Positions 35,146 to 43,241 of a DNA stretch of 64,000 nt are shown here, in pieces (position 1 is the first letter of the stretch; each line of letters opens with the position of its first letter). The notes below the pieces were generated by a model. That model did no database searches and had not been told where the DNA came from. It saw only the letters and a list, made by a program, of their open reading frames with translations. The translations under genes were made by a program, and so were the position numbers. The stretch spans positions 2,139,069-2,203,068 of the forward strand of contig NZ_CP118974.1 in NCBI RefSeq assembly GCF_029024305.1. The letters are read 5' to 3'. Source of the DNA: Mammaliicoccus vitulinus. GTDB lineage: Bacteria; Bacillota; Bacilli; Staphylococcales; Staphylococcaceae.

Positions 35146-35392
35146 CTATAAGTTGATTTTTAGATTTTTCTAAATTGACTTTATCAGTTTCTTTCATTTG
35201 TTCAAGTTCTAGACGCATTTTATCTGTTTCTAGCAAATAATTTTCATGTTTAATTTTTTCAAGCTCTAACTCATCTTTAACACTTTGTGCTTTAATTTTT
35301 TCAATTTTAACTGTTTTAGATTGATGGTTTTTGACAAGGCCAGCCGCAGTTGAAATGAGTACGATAAGTACAACCATTAGAAATACATTCAC
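35141..35392 (-). CDS. Small membrane-anchored coiled-coil protein, unknown
   Basis: An 83-residue protein: one N-terminal membrane helix (MNVFLMVVLIVLISTAAGLV) followed by a charged coiled coil (residues ~28-83, heptads such as LELEKIKHENYLLE). The start has AGGGGTTACC upstream, with GGAGGGG further out. The membrane-plus-coil layout resembles small septation or phage-shock-type proteins, but no family can be named. Confidence 0.6.
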   Translation of the reverse strand: MNVFLMVVLIVLISTAAGLVKNHQSKTVKIEKIKAQSVKDELELEKIKHENYLLETDKMRLELEQMKETDKVNLEKSKNQLIE

Positions 35393-35474
35393 AGGTAACC
35401 CCTCCTATCTTTATGAATGGAATTTAGAATTCTCTCATTATTATTATACTACATATTCGAAAGGAGTAATATAC

Positions 35475-36044
35475 ATGAAAAGAATCGCTGTATTTTGTGG
35501 TGCAAGCAAAGGTAACGACCCTATCTATACCGAGCAAGCTTATGCTTTAGGTAAGTATTTAGCAGAAAATCATTATGAATTAATTTATGGTGCTGGTTCA
35601 ACTGGAATGATGGGGGCTTTAGCGAATGGTGTAATAGACCATGACGGCATTGCCATAGGTATTATGCCAAAATTTTTAGGGGATCGTGAAATCGCACATG
35701 ATAGCTTAACAGAATATCACGTTGTTGAAACGATGCATGAAAGAAAACAAATGATATCTGACATATCAGATGCTTTTATTATGTTGCCGGGCGGAGCCGG
35801 TTCATTAGAAGAGTTTTTTGAAATATATACATGGGCTCAAATAGGTTTACATCATAAACCTATTGCCGCTTTAAACATTAAACAATTTTTCAATCCTTTA
35901 AGTTCAATGATTGATCATTTAATTTCAACTGAATTTGTAAGTAAAGATTATAAAAATTTAGCGATTATTGAAGACGATATTGATACATTATTCCATTCAA
36001 TGAAAAAAGCTCAACCTGTTAAACTTCGAGATTATCAAAAGTAG
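35475..36044 (+). CDS. LOG family protein (TIGR00730, cytokinin-activating-like phosphoribohydrolase)
   Basis: A 189-residue Rossmann-fold protein. VFCGASKGNDPIY at the N-terminus, YGAGSTGMMGALANG and the catalytic PGGAGSLEEFFEIYTWAQIG (the PGGxGTxxE motif with Ser for Thr) identify the LOG family. It hydrolyses nucleoside 5'-monophosphates, releasing ribose 5-phosphate. The ATG at 35475 has AAAGGAG. A longer frame from 35331 overlaps the 83-residue gene and is rejected. Its 3' end overlaps the convergent DUF523 gene by 26 bp. Confidence 0.9.
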   Translation: MKRIAVFCGASKGNDPIYTEQAYALGKYLAENHYELIYGAGSTGMMGALANGVIDHDGIAIGIMPKFLGDREIAHDSLTEYHVVETMHERKQMISDISDAFIMLPGGAGSLEEFFEIYTWAQIGLHHKPIAALNIKQFFNPLSSMIDHLISTEFVSKDYKNLAIIEDDIDTLFHSMKKAQPVKLRDYQK

Positions 36045-36489
36045 CATGAAATGATTTTTCATCATATACATCAACGTTATTTAATTTAAAGAGGGCTGTC
36101 GTTACACCGACGCCTTCTTTTTTATTGCCCGTAAATGTTCCATCATAAATAACTGTAGAGCCACAAGATGGGCTATCACTTTTCAAAATCACTGTTTGCG
36201 CATCTAAATCTTTTATAATAGAAAGTGCCCTTTTCGCACCTTCTTTAAACTGATGTGTAACATCTTGACCAGATACTGTGACAACTTTTGCTTGTTCATT
36301 CCAAACATCATAACCGTCTCCACCAATAATTTCTGCTGGTTCTCTCGGTACTTGAAGTCCACCTAATATCTCAGGACAAACGCTTATCGCTTTTTTGTTA
36401 TCAATTAAATTTTTATAAAACAAATCTAATTTATGATTACCGTCATACCTTACTTGCTCGCCTACTAAACATGCACTGATAACAATCAT
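36019..36489 (-). CDS. DUF523 family protein
   Basis: A 156-residue protein with the full DUF523 pattern: VISACLVGEQVRYDGNHK, SVCPEILGGLQVPREPAEI and VILKSDSPSCGS, carrying three conserved cysteines that could bind metal or act catalytically. Function is unknown. It runs 12 bp downstream of the acetyltransferase gene on the same strand and ends inside the convergent LOG gene. Confidence 0.88.
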   Translation of the reverse strand: MIVISACLVGEQVRYDGNHKLDLFYKNLIDNKKAISVCPEILGGLQVPREPAEIIGGDGYDVWNEQAKVVTVSGQDVTHQFKEGAKRALSIIKDLDAQTVILKSDSPSCGSTVIYDGTFTGNKKEGVGVTTALFKLNNVDVYDEKSFHATFDNLEV

Positions 36490-36501
36490 ATAATCGACTC
36501 C

Positions 36502-37041
36502 TTATAAAACTTTATGATATAAAACATGTGCTGCTAAATGTTCGTCATGTATAACTTTAGGATGCAAAAAATTTCTAATGTGTTCCATTTCTAATTTTTC
36601 CATAACTCTTCTAGATGGTTTATTAATTTCTGACGTAAAGCTATAAACTTCATTGATGCCCTTTTCTTTTGCATACGTTAATACAGCTTCTGCCGCTTCG
36701 GTAGCTAAGCCATTACCCCAAACATCCTTATCTATACGCCACCCAATTTCATAAAACGGTAACTCTGGGAAGGTTAATTCACTATCTTCAGGAATGTAGT
36801 TAAGTCCTACCATGCCAATAAAGCTCTTAGTTTCTTTTAACTCCACAGCAAATAAACCAATTTCATGTTGGTTAATAATTGCTTTCATTTGATCAATAAT
36901 ATTTTTTGTTGCGCTGTAACTTAATATATCTGGAAAGTACCTTCTTACTTCAGGATTTGCATTCATACTTTGAAATTTAGCAACATCCTCGTCTTTCCAA
37001 TTTCTTAGTATTAAACGTTTTGTTTCAATGTACTCAGTCAT
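36502..37041 (-). CDS. GNAT family N-acetyltransferase (RimJ/RimL-like)
   Basis: A 179-residue GNAT acetyltransferase. IETKRLILRNWKDEDV at the N-terminus, GWRIDKDVWGNGLATEAAEAVL with the acetyl-CoA loop, and NKPSRRVMEKLEMEHI identify the Acetyltransf_3 (RimJ/RimL) group. The acceptor is unknown and could be a ribosomal protein N-terminus or a small amine. It is in a likely pair with the DUF523 gene. Confidence 0.88.
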   Translation of the reverse strand: MTEYIETKRLILRNWKDEDVAKFQSMNANPEVRRYFPDILSYSATKNIIDQMKAIINQHEIGLFAVELKETKSFIGMVGLNYIPEDSELTFPELPFYEIGWRIDKDVWGNGLATEAAEAVLTYAKEKGINEVYSFTSEINKPSRRVMEKLEMEHIRNFLHPKVIHDEHLAAHVLYHKVL

Positions 37042-37067
37042 TTACTTCACCCAACCTTTATCATATT

Positions 37068-37101
37068 AAAAAAGGATGTACTATTATTTTAGCACATCCT
37101 T
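37068..37101 (-). terminator. Terminator of the aldehyde dehydrogenase operon
   Basis: AAAGGATGTGCTA pairs with TAGTACATCCTTT on the minus strand, followed by TTTTAA. It lies just past the DUF779 stop. Confidence 0.85.
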
Positions 37102-37108
37102 TCAAAAA

Positions 37109-37441
37109 TTATGATCTTACTGAACTTCTAATGTGAAATCTTTTACCAGTTGGGCCTTCTATACTAAACATTCCGCCTTTTCCATCTACAACATCTAACT
37201 CTAAATTAGTATGTTTCCAATATTCATATTGCTTCTTGTTCATATAGAATGGTACACCTTCAATTTCACCTAGTTTCACATCTACATCTCCAATAATCAA
37301 TGTTCCTTCAACGAATAACATCGGAGAGCTACCATCACAACATCCACCTGATTGATGAAAAATGAGATTTTCACCATGTGTCTTTTTTAAATCTCTAATG
37401 AGTGATCTGGCTTTTTCAGTAGCAGTGACTTGCTCAGTCAT
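37109..37441 (-). CDS. DUF779 family protein, companion of aldehyde dehydrogenase
   Basis: A 110-residue protein of the DUF779 family. SGGCCDGSSPMLF near residue 30 holds the conserved cysteine pair. FYMNKKQYEYWKHT and the C-terminal EGPTGKRFHIRSS are also typical. Members commonly sit beside acetaldehyde dehydrogenase genes, as here. The start codon follows the aldehyde dehydrogenase stop with no gap, so coupling is expected. Role unknown, perhaps maturation or redox support of the dehydrogenase. Confidence 0.9.
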   Translation of the reverse strand: MTEQVTATEKARSLIRDLKKTHGENLIFHQSGGCCDGSSPMLFVEGTLIIGDVDVKLGEIEGVPFYMNKKQYEYWKHTNLELDVVDGKGGMFSIEGPTGKRFHIRSSVRS

Positions 37442-38962
37442 TTAGAACAGTCCTGCAGGCTTCTCGTCATAACTCACGAGTAAGTTTTTAGTTTGTTGAT
37501 AATGGTCTAACATCATTTTATGATTTTCACGGCCAATACCACTCATTTTGTATCCTCCGAATGCCGCGTGTGCTGGATAAGTATGGTAGTTATTTACCCA
37601 TACACGACCTGCTTGGATACCTCTACCAAAACGATAAGCTTTATTTTGGTTTCTCGTCCAAATACCTGCACCTAATCCATATAAAGTATCATTTGCCATT
37701 TCTAAAGCTTCATCATCATCTTTAAATGTCGCTAATGATAAGACAGGTCCAAATATTTCTTCTTGGAAAATCCTCATATCTTGAGTACCTTTAAAGATTG
37801 TTGGTTCAATATAGAATCCATTTTCTAATTCTCCAGATTCTTTGCGCACATTACCACCAACTAATACTTCAGCGCCTTCTTGTTTACCAATATCTAGATA
37901 ACTTTTAATTTTCTCAGCTTGTTCTTGAGAAGTTTGTGCACCAAGCATTGTTTCAGGATCTAGTGGGTTACCTGTTTTGATTTGTTTAACACGCTCTATA
38001 CATTTTTCAATAAATTTATCGAAAATATCTTCATGAACTAACGCTCTAGATGGACATGTACAAACTTCACCTTGGTTCAGTGCGAACATGACTAACCCTT
38101 CGACAGCTTTGTCTAAGAAGTCATCGTCTTCATCCATAATGTCTTTGAAGAAGATATTTGGTGATTTCCCACCTAATTCTAACGTTACTGGAATTAAGTT
38201 TTGACTCGCATTTTGCATGATGATACGACCAGTCGTTGTTTCACCAGTAAATGCTACTTTGTTAATATCTTCATGAGTAGCTAAAGCTTGTCCAGCTTCT
38301 GCACCAAAACCATTTACGACGTTAATTAATCCTTCTGGTAATAAATCTGCAATTAATTCAATAAAATGCAGAATAGATACTGGAGTTTGTTCAGCTGGTT
38401 TAAGCACAACAGCATTACCTGTTACGATTGCAGGTGCCAATTTCCATGTTGCCATTAATAATGGGAAGTTCCACGGAATAATTTGACCTACCACGCCGAT
38501 AGGTTCTTTAAAATGATAAGCCACTGTATCATTATCAATTTGTGAAATAGATCCTTCCTCAGCTCTTACGACACCAGCAAAATATCTAAAGTGATCTACT
38601 ACTAATGGTAAATCTGCTGCTAAACATTCTCTAATAGGTTTCCCATTATCAAATGTTTCAATAACAGCTAATTCTTCTAAATGCGCTTCTACACGGTCTG
38701 CTATATCTAAGAGTAATTGCGAATGTTCAGCTGGAGATTTTTTAGCCCACTCAACTTGTGCTTTATGCGCAGCTTTTACCGCTTCATCTACATCTTCTTT
38801 AGTTGAACGCGGAATTTTAGCATAAACTTCACCAGTAACTGGTGATCCATTATCAAAATACTCACCATTTTTAGGATCAACCCATTTACCACCAATAAAG
38901 TTTTGATACTTATCTTTTACTTTGTATTTTGCATTTGTTGCAGTTGGATATTCAAAAGCCAT
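37442..38962 (-). CDS. aldA: NAD-dependent aldehyde dehydrogenase
   Basis: A 506-residue class I aldehyde dehydrogenase, probably acting on acetaldehyde. [29 protein letters not shown] (cofactor loop), [13 protein letters not shown] with the general-base Glu, and [16 protein letters not shown] with the catalytic Cys are all present. [20 protein letters not shown] closes the domain. The adjacent DUF779 gene supports the acetaldehyde/AldA group. GGGAGG precedes the ATG at 38962. Confidence 0.92.
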   Translation of the reverse strand: MAFEYPTATNAKYKVKDKYQNFIGGKWVDPKNGEYFDNGSPVTGEVYAKIPRSTKEDVDEAVKAAHKAQVEWAKKSPAEHSQLLLDIADRVEAHLEELAVIETFDNGKPIRECLAADLPLVVDHFRYFAGVVRAEEGSISQIDNDTVAYHFKEPIGVVGQIIPWNFPLLMATWKLAPAIVTGNAVVLKPAEQTPVSILHFIELIADLLPEGLINVVNGFGAEAGQALATHEDINKVAFTGETTTGRIIMQNASQNLIPVTLELGGKSPNIFFKDIMDEDDDFLDKAVEGLVMFALNQGEVCTCPSRALVHEDIFDKFIEKCIERVKQIKTGNPLDPETMLGAQTSQEQAEKIKSYLDIGKQEGAEVLVGGNVRKESGELENGFYIEPTIFKGTQDMRIFQEEIFGPVLSLATFKDDDEALEMANDTLYGLGAGIWTRNQNKAYRFGRGIQAGRVWVNNYHTYPAHAAFGGYKMSGIGRENHKMMLDHYQQTKNLLVSYDEKPAGLF

Positions 38963-39128
38963 TTTAAAACGCCTCCCTTAAATTGATTACATATTAATTT
39001 TAATCTAGGGGAGCGCTTTCATCAACTAAAAAGCATTTTATAATAATGATATAAAGTTACAGAAAAAGTTACAAATAATATTATACAATTGGTGCATCTA
39101 GTTTAATAATTTTATATTTTAAAATCTT

Positions 39129-39226
39129 ACGATTTTGAAAGTGCATGCTTGCCTGGGGGTATGGCTCGAGCCTGTAGTCGCGCGCGGCATACTATTCCCC
39201 CGGGCGTCAGCACTTTGCAAAATCGT
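39129..39226. repeat. palA palindromic repeat, copy 4
   Basis: Ends ACGATTTTG and CAAAATCGT around a GCATGCTTGCC-oriented core. The usual GTCTCTCACTCATAC stretch is altered to GTCGCGCGCGGCATAC, an unusually GC-rich change in this AT-rich DNA. It opens composite repeat region 1. Confidence 0.9.
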
Positions 39227-39280
39227 GGAGAATAGTCCAAGCGATATTAGGGTTACAGTGTTCAATAAGCGCTATGGATA

Positions 39281-39688
39281 AAGCGCACGAAGACCTAAGA
39301 GATATCGTGCGATTCTGGTAAAATATGGGTGAAACGCACGAAGACTCAAAAGATATCGTGCGATTTTGGTAAAATATGGGGAAAACGCACCAAGACTCAG
39401 AAGATATCGTGCGATTCTGGTAAAATCTGGATAAATCGCACCAAGACTCAGAAGATATCGTGCGATTCTGGTAAAATCTGGATAAATCGCACCAAGACTC
39501 AGAAGATATCGTGCGATTCTGGTAAAATCTGGATAAATCGCACCAAGACTCAGAAGATATCGTGCGATTCTGGTAAAATCTGGATAAATCGCACCAAGAC
39601 TCAGAAGATATCGTGCGATTCTGGTAAAATCTGGATAAATCGCACCAAGACTCAGAAGATATCGTGCGATTCTGGTAAAATCTAAAAT
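39281..39688. repeat. Array of eight 51-bp hairpin units
   Basis: Units repeat every 51 bp with CGCAC at 39284, 39335 and so on to 39641. Each has TCGCAC and GTGCGA arms around CAAGACTCAGAAGATATC, then TTCTGGTAAAATCTGGATAA. Units 3-8 are nearly identical, while units 1-2 are diverged (CGCACGAAGACC, ATATGGG), a pattern of recent expansion. Because 51 is a multiple of three, frames of 161 and 118 codons stay open on both strands. I regard these as artefacts. Related single units occur at 47516 and 53742. Confidence 0.93.
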
Positions 39689-39724
39689 ACATAAATTGGT
39701 TTAGCTTTAATGGCTACCAATATA

Positions 39725-39775
39725 AGAAAAAGAGCGTAAATTCATATTTATTTAAGAATTTACGCTCTTTCTCAT
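39725..39775. terminator. GAGCGTAAATTC-family hairpin, in composite region 1
   Basis: AAAGAGCGTAAATTC pairs with GAATTTACGCTCTTT. It is preceded by GGTTTAGCTTTAATGGCTACC and followed by TAGGATATTAATGTCCTA. The whole stretch reads as the inverted counterpart of 2555-2690 at the 3' end of the IS1182-type gene. Confidence 0.82.
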
Positions 39776-39810
39776 TAATCTAGGATATTAATGTCCTAGT
39801 CATCTTTTTG

Positions 39811-40302
39811 CTATTTATCATGTGGAGCTTGACTTGATAATTTCAACGACTCTATTTATCATGTGAAGCCTGACTTGATAAATTCATAGGCTCTATTTAT
39901 CATGTGAAGCCTGACTTGATAATATCAACGGGTCTATTTATCATGTGGAGCCTGACTTGATAAATTCAACGGTCCTATTTATCATGTGGGGCCTGACTTG
40001 ATAATTTCACGGCCTCTATTTATCATGTGGACCTTCACTTGATAATTTCACGGCCTCTATTTATCATGTGGACCTTCACTTGATAATATCAACGGGTCTA
40101 TTTATCATGTGGAGCCTGACTTGATAAATTCAACGGTCCTATTTATCATGTGGGGCCTGACTTGATAATTTCACGGCCTCTATTTATCATGTGGACCTTC
40201 ACTTGATAATTTCACGGCCTCTATTTATCATGTGGACCTTCACTTGATAAATTCAACGGCTCTATTTATCATGTGGCCCTCGACTTGATAAATTCACGGG
40301 CA
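39811..40302. repeat. Array of twelve 41-bp TTATCA/TGATAA hairpin units
   Basis: Units start at 39811 and every 41 bp up to 40262, with a partial thirteenth (CTATTTATT) at 40303. Each has TTTATCA and TGATAA(A) arms around a variable TGTGGAGCCTGACT-type loop. Units 4-6 and 8-10 share the same variants, so a four-unit (164-bp) segment appears duplicated. Nothing coding was found. The array ends at the stop codon of the gene at 40307. Confidence 0.93.
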
Positions 40303-40306
40303 CTAT

Positions 40307-41890
40307 TTATTCTACATTCATCGTTGTTTTAGCAATTACATTTCCGCCTGATAATACTTCTACATCTACATTATTATCGGCTTCATTGGCTATTTTAGTT
40401 TTGAAATACCAATCTGTTACGCCATTATTAATTTTTGGATTAACGGATTCAGACACACCTGGTGCTTGACCGTTAAACATGCCGACTTCTTGTCCGTCTT
40501 TATTCTTAATTGATAACTGGAATTTTTGATTTACTAATTGTGATTCGTCTACGTGGACAGTTATTTCAAATTTCTGTTGTCTTTGTACAGAAGTTGGCAT
40601 ATCGAATTCACTTTGGTTACTTTGTTTATTGCTACTACTTCCTGTCGAACCTTCACTACCTTCATTATCTTTGCTCGATTCCGTTTCGGATTCATTGCTC
40701 GTCTCAGTATCAGTAGCACCATAACTTCCTGAGGCATATGTGGAAGCATCATACCATTTATAACCTTGCTTTGGTGTACCCCAAGGTTCTTTTTCAACTT
40801 CACTACTGTTTTTTGGTTCTTCAAAATTTAATAAAGGGGTCTGTTCATCAAGTTGTATGCCCATTGAAGAAAAATCTTTATCGCTTTCTTTCTTATTCAA
40901 CCATTCAACAATTTGCATGTTCATTTTTTGGTTATCTTCTTCTTTAAATCCGTCATATGTTTTCTTCGTTTCACCGTTGTCTTCTCGTTTATATTTTGGA
41001 GATTTATCTTCTACCATTGAGGAATCTCCTATAAATGCACCTTTACCTTCATCTACTTTACTAATCGCGATATAAGGACCTTCACTTTTTCCGCCACCAT
41101 TATATATACCTTGGTCGACGGCATGATTCCACTCATCATCTTTCGATAATTTTGGAACAAATGCTATACCTTTTGCTTTATTAGGATCTGTAATTGCCAT
41201 CGTAGATCCTGCATGCATCGACACTGCATTGACACCTTGAGTAATGCCAAAGCTATCTTTATCATTGGCTAAATCGTCTACTTTAATATTTCCAAGTGCA
41301 TTATATCTAAATCTTAAACCAAAGACATCATTTAAAAAGTCTCTACTTTCGACATCTTGCATTTTTTCAGAATTACTTTCTTCAGATGTCATACCTTTTG
41401 TAGGATTATCATAAGCCCCTCTTCTATAACCATTCATAACTTCAGATGAATCCCATCGATTAAAGTTGCGGTCAGCATTATAATGATCACTAATCATCAA
41501 CGTACTACCACCTGATTTTACATATTTCTCAATCGCTTGTTGTTCACTTGCTTTAAGTGGGTTATTGGATTCAGGTATGACAACAAGGTCATATTTTTTC
41601 ATCGTATCGTATTCTAACAATTGATGAAATCCTAAATCTGTTACTTCATAATTTTCTTTCGTCAATGCTTCTGCAAAGTCAGAAAAGCCACCGTTAACGA
41701 CCCAGTCTGCACTGCCAGCCGTTTGACCATGACTACTATCAAAAAGTACTTTCCCTTTTATTTCATCACTGTTTGGTGATAACACGACTTTTCCATCTTT
41801 CCCTTCTTTTTCACTCGCATTATTCGAGCACCCAACTATTACAAACGCTAATAGTCCTATTAAACTAATCAAGATAAGTTTCGATTTCAT
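40307..41890 (-). CDS. Lipoprotein with DUF4350/GldG-like domain, function unknown
   Basis: A ~527-residue lipoprotein. The signal peptide is MKSKLILISLIGLLAFVIVG with lipid-modified Cys21. Residues ~45-300 resemble a GATase-like/DUF4350 fold: GKVLFDSSHGQTAG, YDLVVIPESNNPLKASEQQ, KYVKSGGSTLMISDHYNAD. A Ser/Glu-rich linker follows (~390-435), then a C-terminal beta domain (RQQKFEITVHVDESQ). The ATG at 41890 has AAGGAG. An ATG 13 codons upstream lacks it. The 3' end abuts the 41-bp array. Possibly exported sensing or binding; the function is not known to me. Confidence 0.68.
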   Translation of the reverse strand: MKSKLILISLIGLLAFVIVGCSNNASEKEGKDGKVVLSPNSDEIKGKVLFDSSHGQTAGSADWVVNGGFSDFAEALTKENYEVTDLGFHQLLEYDTMKKYDLVVIPESNNPLKASEQQAIEKYVKSGGSTLMISDHYNADRNFNRWDSSEVMNGYRRGAYDNPTKGMTSEESNSEKMQDVESRDFLNDVFGLRFRYNALGNIKVDDLANDKDSFGITQGVNAVSMHAGSTMAITDPNKAKGIAFVPKLSKDDEWNHAVDQGIYNGGGKSEGPYIAISKVDEGKGAFIGDSSMVEDKSPKYKREDNGETKKTYDGFKEEDNQKMNMQIVEWLNKKESDKDFSSMGIQLDEQTPLLNFEEPKNSSEVEKEPWGTPKQGYKWYDASTYASGSYGATDTETSNESETESSKDNEGSEGSTGSSSNKQSNQSEFDMPTSVQRQQKFEITVHVDESQLVNQKFQLSIKNKDGQEVGMFNGQAPGVSESVNPKINNGVTDWYFKTKIANEADNNVDVEVLSGGNVIAKTTMNVE

Positions 41891-41911
41891 GATAATCTCC
41901 TTATGTATAAA

Positions 41912-41948
41912 ATAAACCTCTAACAACACGTCATGTTAGAGGTTTTAT
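41912..41948 (-). terminator. Terminator after the 97-residue gene
   Basis: AAACCTCTAACA pairs with TGTTAGAGGTTT around a short loop (ACACG-type), with T-rich sequence on both sides. It lies between the genes at 41956 and 40307. Confidence 0.8.
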
Positions 41949-41955
41949 TGATATT

Positions 41956-42249
41956 TTACGTTCTTCTAATATATGTCAGCAATTTAATTGTTACAGGATC
42001 TGTATCATAGTTTTTAAATCCTCTAGGAACTTCAATCGTTGCATCAATTAAATCATTAACATCATTAAAACGATATGTTACTTGATTGATGTTTGATTTG
42101 CGATTGAAAACAACAGCTTCAGATGGCCAACTTCTCACTTCACCTGTTGTTGACTGTAATGTACGACCAGTGATCGTTTCGATTTCATGCCCTAGTTCTA
42201 ATAATGTTAATTTTTTTCCTTCAATCAAAACAAAATCTTTTTCATGCAC
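41956..42249 (-). CDS. Conserved hypothetical protein, 97 residues
   Basis: A soluble protein with no signal or membrane segment. Visible blocks are IEGKKLTLLELGHEIETITGR in outline, SWPSEAVVFNR and ATIEVPRGFKNYDTDPVTIKLL. AAGAGGGATG lies upstream of the ATG. I do not recognise the family. It sits between two lipoprotein genes on the same strand. Confidence 0.65.
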   Translation of the reverse strand: MHEKDFVLIEGKKLTLLELGHEIETITGRTLQSTTGEVRSWPSEAVVFNRKSNINQVTYRFNDVNDLIDATIEVPRGFKNYDTDPVTIKLLTYIRRT

Positions 42250-42316
42250 GATGACATCCCTCTTTTCAATTAATCCTTTATAGTTTATTCCCTAATACAA
42301 TTCAATCTAAACGCGA

Positions 42317-43171
42317 CTATATATTCAATTTAAAAGATTTAACTTTATCAGTAGCGCCATCATATGTAGATGTCTTACTCACGCCACCATGAATGTTAAA
42401 TGTTGCGGTATGATCTTTAATTGCTTTATAAGCTTTTTGAGATATCGGAATAGATTTTAAACTTTTCGTTTTTTCACCTGGTTGGTACTCATCCGTATTC
42501 TCTTTAGATTTTTTCATATATTTTTCATTGTGTGAATCTGGTATAAATGAAGCATAGTCAGAACGTTGTTTATGCTCTCCTTCTTGAATCGATGCAGCAT
42601 TGTCATAATACAACTTTTCTTTTGTTGTATTTTCAGTCATCACTTCATACATGACAACATAGCCATCTTTAGCACCATTGAAAAGCAGCACTTGACCTTC
42701 TGGCATATTATTCACTTGGAAAATTTGTAAATGATCGATTGTAACTTTTATACCACTATCTTCAAATTGAAAATGTTTGTTATCAATGTCATTTACAAGT
42801 TCTACATCACCATTTGTTGATGTTCGAATTGTATTAGGAAAAGGCTTTTTTGCTGATTGCACGTTACTTTCAGAACTTGAAGTTTCTTTTTTATTTTTAG
42901 TTTCTTCTTTTTCACTTTTTGATGTTTCAGTATCAGATTGATTTTCTTTTACTTCATCTTCAAGTTTTTTAAGTTCTTTTTCTTTATCTTTAATACTGTC
43001 TTTTAATTTTTCATTTTCTTTTTCTAAAGACTTTTTATCTTGTTGATAATCTTTAGATGATTGTTCTAAAGATTTAATTTCTTGTTTTAAATTTTGCTGT
43101 TCATCATCATCATTGCCACATGCTGCTAAAATAATTGATGAGCTCACCATAAGTAAAAGTACTTTCTTCAT
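42317..43171 (-). CDS. Coiled-coil lipoprotein (DUF5068-like)
   Basis: A 284-residue lipoprotein: signal peptide MKKVLLLMVSSSIILAA with lipid-modified Cys18, a coiled coil at ~25-75 (heptads of Leu/Lys/Glu), a Ser/Lys/Glu-rich linker to ~110, then a beta-rich C-terminal domain (GIKVTIDHLQIFQVNN, KDGYVVMYEVMTENTTKEK). The C-terminal domain resembles DUF5068 and DUF4352-type extracellular domains. GGGAGGCGA precedes the ATG. Function unknown. Confidence 0.72.
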   Translation of the reverse strand: MKKVLLLMVSSSIILAACGNDDDEQQNLKQEIKSLEQSSKDYQQDKKSLEKENEKLKDSIKDKEKELKKLEDEVKENQSDTETSKSEKEETKNKKETSSSESNVQSAKKPFPNTIRTSTNGDVELVNDIDNKHFQFEDSGIKVTIDHLQIFQVNNMPEGQVLLFNGAKDGYVVMYEVMTENTTKEKLYYDNAASIQEGEHKQRSDYASFIPDSHNEKYMKKSKENTDEYQPGEKTKSLKSIPISQKAYKAIKDHTATFNIHGGVSKTSTYDGATDKVKSFKLNI

Positions 43172-43241
43172 AGGTGTCGCCTCCCATATATAGTCTTAAA
43201 TATTTTACCACACAACATGTAAGCTATCTATTGAAAACAAA

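Noticed and set aside
39207-39692. 161-codon minus-strand and 118-codon plus-strand frames with 17-residue repeats
   Set aside because: They arise from the 51-bp hairpin repeat, whose length is a multiple of three. No ribosome-binding site, and isolated units elsewhere are not coding.
40510-41075. Several frames opposite or out of phase with the lipoprotein gene
   Set aside because: Shadow frames. The lipoprotein frame has a lipobox, a ribosome-binding site and domain structure.
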